Of a stretch of 64,000 bases of DNA, positions 58,944 to 64,000 are shown one piece after another. Origin of the DNA: PALSA-612 sp963791225 (GTDB lineage Bacteria > Actinomycetota > Thermoleophilia > Gaiellales > Gaiellaceae); contig CAWBRV010000006.1 in assembly GCA_963791225.1 (NCBI GenBank), forward strand, positions 4,220-68,219, written 5' to 3'. Both the position numbers and the translations under genes were made by a program. Under the pieces are notes generated by a model that did no database searches, was not told where the DNA came from, and worked only from the letters and a program-made list of their open reading frames with translations. Within the stretch, counting starts at the first letter, position 1. Each line of letters begins with the position of its first letter.

Positions 58944-60017
58944 ATGCAACTAGGCAAAAAGCTGCTGTTCCTGCTGGCTGCCGTCATCGTCGCCTCGGCG
59001 GCGATCGCGGGCAGCCTCTCCACGAGCGGCGGCAAGGCTGCCACGAAGGCAACCAAGGTGGCTCTCGTCACCGACACCGGCAGCCTCAACGACAAGGGAT
59101 TCAACGCGCTGTCCGCCGTGGGCCTGAAGCGTGCGGAGAACAAGTTGGGCGTCGAAGGCCGCATCTACATCACGCAGACCGCGGCCGACCGGCAGCCGAA
59201 CCTCGCCTCGGCCGCCCAGGCGGGCTATCCGCTCGTGTTCGGCGTCGGCGTCCTGTTCGCCTTCGGCCCGCTGCCGACCGTCGCGCAGGCGTTCCCGGGC
59301 ACCATGTTCGCGGGCATCGACGTGGCACAGGGTGACATGTGCGGCGGGGCGACTCCGCCGCCCGCTTGCGTGAACGGCGCGATCAAGAACATCCGCGGCA
59401 TCCAGTTCGCCGAGCAGGAGGCGGGCTGCCTCGTCGGCAACGTGGCCGCACTCGAGATGCTTCGCGAGAAGCGCACCACGATCGCGGCCGTCGGCGCTCT
59501 CAAGGTGCCGGCGATCATCCGCTACATCGCCGGGTACAAGTTCTGCGCCCAGCGCGTGAGCAAGAAGATCCGGGTGCTCGTCAACTACGCGAACGACTCG
59601 ACCTTCGCCGACGTGACGAAGTGCAAGGCGACGGCGCTCGCGCAGATCGCCCGCGGGGCGCGCGTGATCTTCCAGGTCGCCGGCCAGTGCGGCCTCGGCG
59701 CCCTCGACGCCGCGAAGACCAAGGGCGTCTGGGGGATCGGCGTCGACGCCGACCAGTACTTCATCGGCAAGTTCATGCTGACCAGCGCGCTGAAGAAGGT
59801 CGACAACGGCGTGTACGACACGATCAAGGAGTACAACGCGAACCCGTCGGCCTTCAAGGGCGGGATCGACAAGCTGTACAGCCTCAAGAACAACGGGGTC
59901 GGCTACGGCCGGCTGAGCCCGCTCCTTCCCGCGGCCACTCGTGCAGCGATCACGAAGAGCACGAACGACCTCGCGAAGAAGATCATCAAGGGCACGATCA
60001 CGCCTCCGAAGCAGTAG
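58944..60017 (+). CDS. BMP-family nucleoside-binding lipoprotein/receptor
   Basis: The 357-residue receptor belongs to the basic membrane protein (PnrA/BmpA) family that binds purine nucleosides. Signal peptide at about 1-25 (KKLLFLLAAVIVASAAIAGS) without a clear lipobox Cys; core blocks are VALVTDTGSLNDKGFNALSA, GIQFAEQEAGCLVG and GVWGIGVDADQY. A good ribosome-binding site (AGGGAGG) and a -10-like TAAAAT precede it. First gene of an ABC importer; nucleosides as substrate fit the salvage genes nearby. Confidence 0.9.
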   Translation: MQLGKKLLFLLAAVIVASAAIAGSLSTSGGKAATKATKVALVTDTGSLNDKGFNALSAVGLKRAENKLGVEGRIYITQTAADRQPNLASAAQAGYPLVFGVGVLFAFGPLPTVAQAFPGTMFAGIDVAQGDMCGGATPPPACVNGAIKNIRGIQFAEQEAGCLVGNVAALEMLREKRTTIAAVGALKVPAIIRYIAGYKFCAQRVSKKIRVLVNYANDSTFADVTKCKATALAQIARGARVIFQVAGQCGLGALDAAKTKGVWGIGVDADQYFIGKFMLTSALKKVDNGVYDTIKEYNANPSAFKGGIDKLYSLKNNGVGYGRLSPLLPAATRAAITKSTNDLAKKIIKGTITPPKQ

Positions 60018-60027
60018 TACGCACCTG

Positions 60028-60053
60028 GGGGGGCGGAAATCGCTCCGCCCCCC
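60028..60053 (+). terminator. 10-bp GC hairpin after the receptor gene
   Basis: GGGGGGCGGA (60028-60037) pairs exactly with TCCGCCCCCC (60044-60053) ten bases after the stop. It touches the -10 of the next gene. A partial terminator or 3' stabiliser would keep receptor mRNA in excess of the other subunits, a common arrangement. Confidence 0.6.
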
Positions 60054-60065
60054 TAGGATTCCCCC

Positions 60066-61604
60066 GTGCCTGACGACGTCCCCGTCCTCGAGCTCAGGTC
60101 GATCACGAAACTGTTTCCTGGCGTCGTCGCGAACGACAAGGTCGACTTCGACCTGAAGCGCGGCGAGGTGCACGCCCTCCTGGGTGAGAACGGAGCCGGC
60201 AAGTCGACGCTGATGAACGTCCTCTACGGCCTGTACCGGCACGACGGGGGCGACATCCTCCTGAACGGGAAGCCGGTCGAGTTCGCCTCGGCCAAGGACG
60301 CGATCCGGGCCGGCATCGGCATGGTGCACCAGCACTTCATGCTCATCCCGGTCATGACCGCCGCGGAGAACATCGTCCTCGGCGCCGAGCCGACGGAAGG
60401 CCACGTCCTGCTCGACTACGGCGAGGCGCGCAGGCGGGTCGAGGAGATCGCAGCCACGTTCGGGTTCCATATCGAGCCGGACGTGCTGATCGAGGACATG
60501 AGCGTGGGGCAGCAGCAGAGGGTGGAGATCCTGAAAGCGCTCTACCGGCATGCGGACATCCTCATCCTCGACGAGCCGACGGCCGTGCTCACGCCGCAGG
60601 AGGCGAAGGAGCTGTTCGCGATCCTGCGGTCGCTGACGAACGGAGGGCATGTCGATCATCTTCATCAGCCACAAGCTGAACGAGGTGCTCGAGATCGCCG
60701 ACCGGATCACGGTGCTCCGGCGCGGCAGAAGATCGGCACCGTCGCCCGCGAGGGCGCCACCGAGCCCGAGCTCGCCCGGATGATGGTCGGGCGCGACGTC
60801 GTCCTGCGAGTCGAGAAGGGACCGGCGAAGCCGGCCGACCCGCTGCTCGTGGTGTCGGAACTCCACGCCTCGGACGACCGCGGGATCGCGAAGGTGCGCG
60901 GCGTGTCGTTCAACGTCCGGGCCGGCGAGATCGTCGGCATCGCCGGCGTCGACGGCAACGGCCAGACCGAGCTGATCGAGTGCCTCACCGGCCTCCGACA
61001 TCCCTCCGGCGGCACGGTCACCCTGGCAGGGGCCCAGCTGTCGAACCACGCATCGCCCCGCGATGCCCTCGACGCCGGGCTCGGCCACATTCCCGAGGAC
61101 CGTCACCGGCGCGGTCTCGTCCTCGACTTCACGCTGGCGGAGAACCTCGTGCTCCACGACTACGAGAAGGAGCCGAACGCGCACTACGGTTGGCTGTTCC
61201 CGCAGCGGATCGTCCGGCGGGCCCGGGAGCTCCTGCAGCAGTTCGACGTCCGCGGCGGCGGCCCCTCGACCCGCGCCGCGGCACTCTCCGGAGGCAACCA
61301 GCAGAAGGTCGTGCTCGCGCGGGAGATCGGACGCGACCCACTGGCCCTGATCGCAGCCCAGCCGACGCGCGGGCTGGACGTCGGCGCAATCGAGTTCGTG
61401 CACCGGCGCCTGGTCGAGGAGCGGGACGAGGGACGGGCGATCCTCCTCGTCTCCCTCGAGCTGGACGAGATCCTCTCGCTTTCGGACCGGATCCTCGTGA
61501 TGTACGAGGGCGAGATCGTCGGCGAGTACCCCCCGACGGTCGGCGAGGAGACGCTCGGGGTCGCGATGACGGGCGGCAAGGTGGCCGGGGAGGCGGCCGC
61601 ATGA
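60066..61604 (+). CDS. Nucleoside ABC transporter ATPase (two ABC domains), compensating frameshifts
   Basis: The 512-codon ORF carries two ATPase halves: GENGAGKSTLMNVL with SVGQQQRVEILKAL and LILDEPTAVLTP; then VDGNGQTELIEC with LSGGNQQKVVLAREI and PTRGLDVGAIEFV, as in RbsA/YufO types. Between about 60645 and 60728 the frame is off: MSIIFISHKLNEVLEIADRI reads in another frame, and an extra G (ggaggg) then a missing A (gaag) would explain it. TAGGAT (60054-60059) six bases before GTG suggests a leaderless start. Confidence 0.9.
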   Translation: MPDDVPVLELRSITKLFPGVVANDKVDFDLKRGEVHALLGENGAGKSTLMNVLYGLYRHDGGDILLNGKPVEFASAKDAIRAGIGMVHQHFMLIPVMTAAENIVLGAEPTEGHVLLDYGEARRRVEEIAATFGFHIEPDVLIEDMSVGQQQRVEILKALYRHADILILDEPTAVLTPQEAKELFAILRSLTNGGHVDHLHQPQAERGARDRRPDHGAPARQKIGTVAREGATEPELARMMVGRDVVLRVEKGPAKPADPLLVVSELHASDDRGIAKVRGVSFNVRAGEIVGIAGVDGNGQTELIECLTGLRHPSGGTVTLAGAQLSNHASPRDALDAGLGHIPEDRHRRGLVLDFTLAENLVLHDYEKEPNAHYGWLFPQRIVRRARELLQQFDVRGGGPSTRAAALSGGNQQKVVLAREIGRDPLALIAAQPTRGLDVGAIEFVHRRLVEERDEGRAILLVSLELDEILSLSDRILVMYEGEIVGEYPPTVGEETLGVAMTGGKVAGEAAA

Positions 61605-62871
61605 CCGAGGCGCCGACGCCCCCGCCGTCCGCCGAGCCCGGGCAGACCCCGGAGGAGGCGCCGCTCGGCCTGGCGGCCAGGCTCGACGTGTGGCACCGCG
61701 CAGGAGGCATCGCGGTACCGCTCCTGACGACGATCCTCGCGTTCTTCATCGGCGGACTCGTGGTGCTCGCGATCAGCCACAAGGACCCGCTCAACACGTA
61801 CCGGGAGATCTTCAACGGCGCGGGCCTGAACTGGTTCGTGTCCTTCTGCTCCTCGAGCGGCACCGCAACCGCGACTGCGTGCACCGCCAGCGGAAACCTC
61901 CAGCAGACGCTGATCCAGTTCACGGTGCTCGTGCTCACCGGCCTCGCAGTCGCCTTCGCGTTCCGCTGCGGCATGTTCAACATCGGCGGCCAGGGCCAGT
62001 ACATCGTGGGGACGGTCGCCGCCGTTCAGGTCGGCACGTCGCTGTCCGGGCTCCCGGCGCCGGTTCACGTGTTCCTCTGTATCGTCGCGGCGACGGCGGC
62101 CGGCGCGATCTGGGGCGGCATCGCAGGCATCCTCAAGGCCACCGTGGGCGCCCATGAGGTGATCACGACGATCATGCTGAACTGGATCGCGCTCTGGGTG
62201 GCGACCTACCTGATCGGCTTCGGTGGGCCAATGCAGGACCCGTGCCGGAGGAGCGGCTCCGGTGACCAAGCCGATCCTCGCCGGCGCGCAGCTACCCGTC
62301 ATCTGGGACGTCGACCTGCACGGCGGGATCCACCTTCCCCAGGGACTCCACATGGGCGTGTTCATCGCGCTCGGCGCCCTCGTCGTCTACTGGCTCGTGC
62401 TCGGGTCGGACCACGCTCGGCTACGAGGTGCGGGCGGTGGGCTTCAACTCCGAGGCGGCGCGCTACGGCGGCATCAACGTCTCGAGGAGCTTCTTCCTCG
62501 CCATGGCCATCTCGGGCGCGTTCGCAGGTCTCGCCGGCTCGATGGACATCCTCGGCTGGCAGTACCGGCTCGACATCACGTCGGTGCAGGGGTACTCGCA
62601 GATCGCGTTCATCGGCATCGCCGTCGCGCTGCTCGGGCGAAACACCGCCGTCGGGATCTTTCTCGCGGCGTTGCTGTTCGCGGCGCTGAAGACCGGAACC
62701 TCGACGCGGAACCTCGACCCGAGCGTCTTCAGGCCCGAGCTGGCCAACAACCTGACGCAGCTGATCCAGGGGCTCGTCGTGCTGTTCGTCGGCGCCGACG
62801 TCCTCATCCTCTACCTGTGGACGAAGGGCAAGAAGCTGCGGCTGCAGTCTCGACCGGAGAGTCCGCTGTGA
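61601..62871 (+). CDS. Nucleoside ABC transporter permease 1, frameshifted
   Basis: This is a BPD_transp_2-type permease: cytoplasmic Pro-rich N-terminus, then helices from IAVPLLTTILAFFIGGLVVL, the conserved FRCGMFNIGGQGQYIVG and GAHEVITTIMLNWIALWV. The frame breaks near 62240 and 62413; corrected, it reads VTKPILAGAQLPVIWDVDLH and LGYEVRAVGFNSEAARYGGI to LRLQSRPESPL. About 422 residues. Missing or extra G in G-runs accounts for both breaks. ATG overlaps the ATPase stop. Confidence 0.85.
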
Positions 62872-64000
62872 GCTCGTACGCCGAGGCCCTCCCGAAGCGG
62901 CTGGTGAGTCCGGCGAGGCACGTCGCCAACATCGGAATCGGGCTGGGCGATCCTCGCCTTCTGGCTCACGCTGCCGCCGGTCACGTCCCGGTCGATCGCC
63001 GTCCCGCTCGTCGTCGGCGGCTGCGGGGTCGCGGCCGGCGCCTGGGCGGTGCACGAGGGGACACGCCGGCCCGGCTGGCTCGCGATCACGAGCGGCCTGA
63101 TCGGGATGATCGGCGGCGTCGCGTCACCCGCGCGAGCGCGGGGCATCTCTCGGACGTCATCACGTGGTCGACGCTCGTCTCGCTGACGCTGGTCTTCACG
63201 ACGCCGCTCCTCTTCGCCGCGCTCGGCGGGATGTTCTCCGAGCGGAGCGGTGTCGTGAACATCGGCCTCGAGGGCATGATGCTCATGGGCGCATTCTTCG
63301 GCGCCTGGGGCGCCGACAAGACGGACAGCTGGATCGGCGGCCTCTTCATCGGGATCGTCGCAGGCGCCGCACTGGCACTCGTCCATGCCTATTTCTCCAT
63401 CCACCTGCGCACCGACCAGATCATCAGCGGCACCGCCATCAACTTCCTCGCACTCGGCATCACGGGCTACGTCTACAACGACATCTACGGGGGGAGAGGC
63501 ACCGGGAACCTGCCCTCCATCCCGAATGTCAACCTCGACTTCCTCGGCAGCATCCCGCCACACCAGGTCGGCACCTTCCTGAAGGACGGCTTCAGCGGAA
63601 CCAGTCTGATGACCCTCGTCGCGTTTGCTCTGGTGCCGGTGTGTTACGTGTTCATGTTCAGGACGGCAATCGGGCTGCGGATCCGCTCGTGCGGAGAGCA
63701 TCCGCGCGCCGCGGACACCGTCGGCATCAACGTGTACGCCGTTCGCTACGCGTCCGTCGTCACCTCCGGGGCGCTCGCGGCCTGCGGCGGCGCCTTCCTG
63801 TCGATCGGGTATGTCAGCTCGTTCACCGAGAACATGACCGCCGGGCGCGGCTTCATCGCGCTGGCGGCACTCATCTTCGGCAACTGGCGGCCGTTCGGCA
63901 TTCTCGGCGCCACGCTGCTGTTCGGCTTCTCGAGCGCGCTGGCGCCGCAGCTCGCAGAACGTGGACGCCTGGGCCAACTACAGCACGCTCTTCGCCGCGC
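62868..64000 (+). CDS. Nucleoside ABC transporter permease 2, frameshifted and cut by the window end
   Basis: The gene starts at GTG 62868 (VSSYAEALPKRLVSPARHVA), overlapping permease 1. Breaks near 62945 (an extra G), 63120 and 63955 separate protein-like segments: WAILAFWLTLPPVTSRSIAV; DVITWSTLVSLTLVFTTPLL, ALGGMFSERSGVVNIGLEGM, TDQIISGTAINFLALGITGY and SCGEHPRAADTVGINVYAVR; and finally QNVDAWANYSTLFAA. GMFSERSGVVNIGLEG is the family hallmark. The end lies outside the window. A minus-strand ORF over the same bases is a shadow. Confidence 0.85.
   Translation, partial: MSSYAEALPKRLVSPARHVANIGIGLGDPRLLAHAAAGHVPVDRRPARRRRLRGRGRRLGGARGDTPARLARDHERPDRDDRRRRVTRASAGHLSDVITWSTLVSLTLVFTTPLLFAALGGMFSERSGVVNIGLEGMMLMGAFFGAWGADKTDSWIGGLFIGIVAGAALALVHAYFSIHLRTDQIISGTAINFLALGITGYVYNDIYGGRGTGNLPSIPNVNLDFLGSIPPHQVGTFLKDGFSGTSLMTLVAFALVPVCYVFMFRTAIGLRIRSCGEHPRAADTVGINVYAVRYASVVTSGALAACGGAFLSIGYVSSFTENMTAGRGFIALAALIFGNWRPFGILGATLLFGFSSALAPQLAERGRLGQLQHALRR

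Noticed and set aside
62811..63977. A 388-codon minus-strand ORF at the window end
   Set aside because: The plus strand carries a permease with family motifs and membrane helices, broken only by indels; the minus ORF has shadow-type composition.
1..64000. CRISPR arrays, insertion sequences, prophage or toxin-antitoxin genes
   Set aside because: No regularly spaced repeats, transposase or integrase signatures, or phage structural genes were seen on either strand.

Overview
The window is high-GC bacterial DNA with very dense, often overlapping genes. mIHF (mihF) beside gmk-rpoZ-coaBC, RNase J, an F420-type luciferase-like oxidoreductase, PyrR leader control and many leaderless -10/start arrangements point to Actinomycetota. 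The gene order and the Cys-rich NusA tail suggest a deep lineage such as Thermoleophilia, but that class call is an inference from memory of gene order and was not tested. No phage, insertion sequence or CRISPR array is visible.

Layout. 1-3.9 kb: the end of a secreted HtrA-like protease, then a sparse stretch with a small ORF, a collagen-like protein, a methyltransferase, a cupin and a decayed remnant, closed by tRNA-Arg(CCG). 4-9 kb: an enolase-superfamily epimerase, a QW-repeat protein and a DUF1611 protein, then a LexA-controlled LysM protein, a GNAT, RNase Z and a DUF2007 protein. 9-12.7 kb: a methyltransferase, a frameshift-riddled P-domain protein, a rhodanese and a secreted phosphoesterase. 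12.7-22 kb: an Erm-like rRNA methyltransferase running in frame into the pyrimidine operon pyrR-pyrB-pyrC-carA-carB-pyrK-pyrD. 22-24.9 kb: mihF-gmk-rpoZ-coaBC and a TPR protein. 24.9-30.8 kb: a complete five-gene peptide ABC importer. 31-40.4 kb: dtd, a hydrolase, then the translation operon rimP-nusA-ylxR-infB-DUF503-rbfA-nrnA-like-truB-ribF. 40.4-49.2 kb: gamma-glutamyltranspeptidase and a beta-lactamase-fold protein divergent from punA, then rpsO-pnp, a cytochrome c / four-helix membrane protein pair and an M16 protease. 49.2-58.8 kb: dapB, a GST, dapA, RNase J, a hypothetical, ribokinase, nucleoside hydrolase, a luciferase-like oxidoreductase and FtsK. 58.9-64 kb: a BMP-type nucleoside ABC importer, cut by the window end.

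How the parts fit. UMP synthesis is grouped under a PyrR-type RNA leader. Nucleoside uptake (BMP importer), nucleoside hydrolase, ribokinase and punA make a salvage set. The rimP-infB-rbfA-truB run and rpsO-pnp cover ribosome maturation and RNA decay, and both have RNA hairpins that look regulatory: a terminator/antiterminator pair before rimP, and mutually exclusive hairpins over the pnp ribosome-binding site. A strong promoter flanked by two SOS boxes drives a YneA-like LysM protein.

Caveat. At least twelve genes, including the normally essential coaBC, carry single-base frameshifts. Several sit at short homopolymers and two in one ATPase gene compensate each other. They look mostly like sequencing or assembly indels rather than real gene decay, so each such gene is described as one locus.
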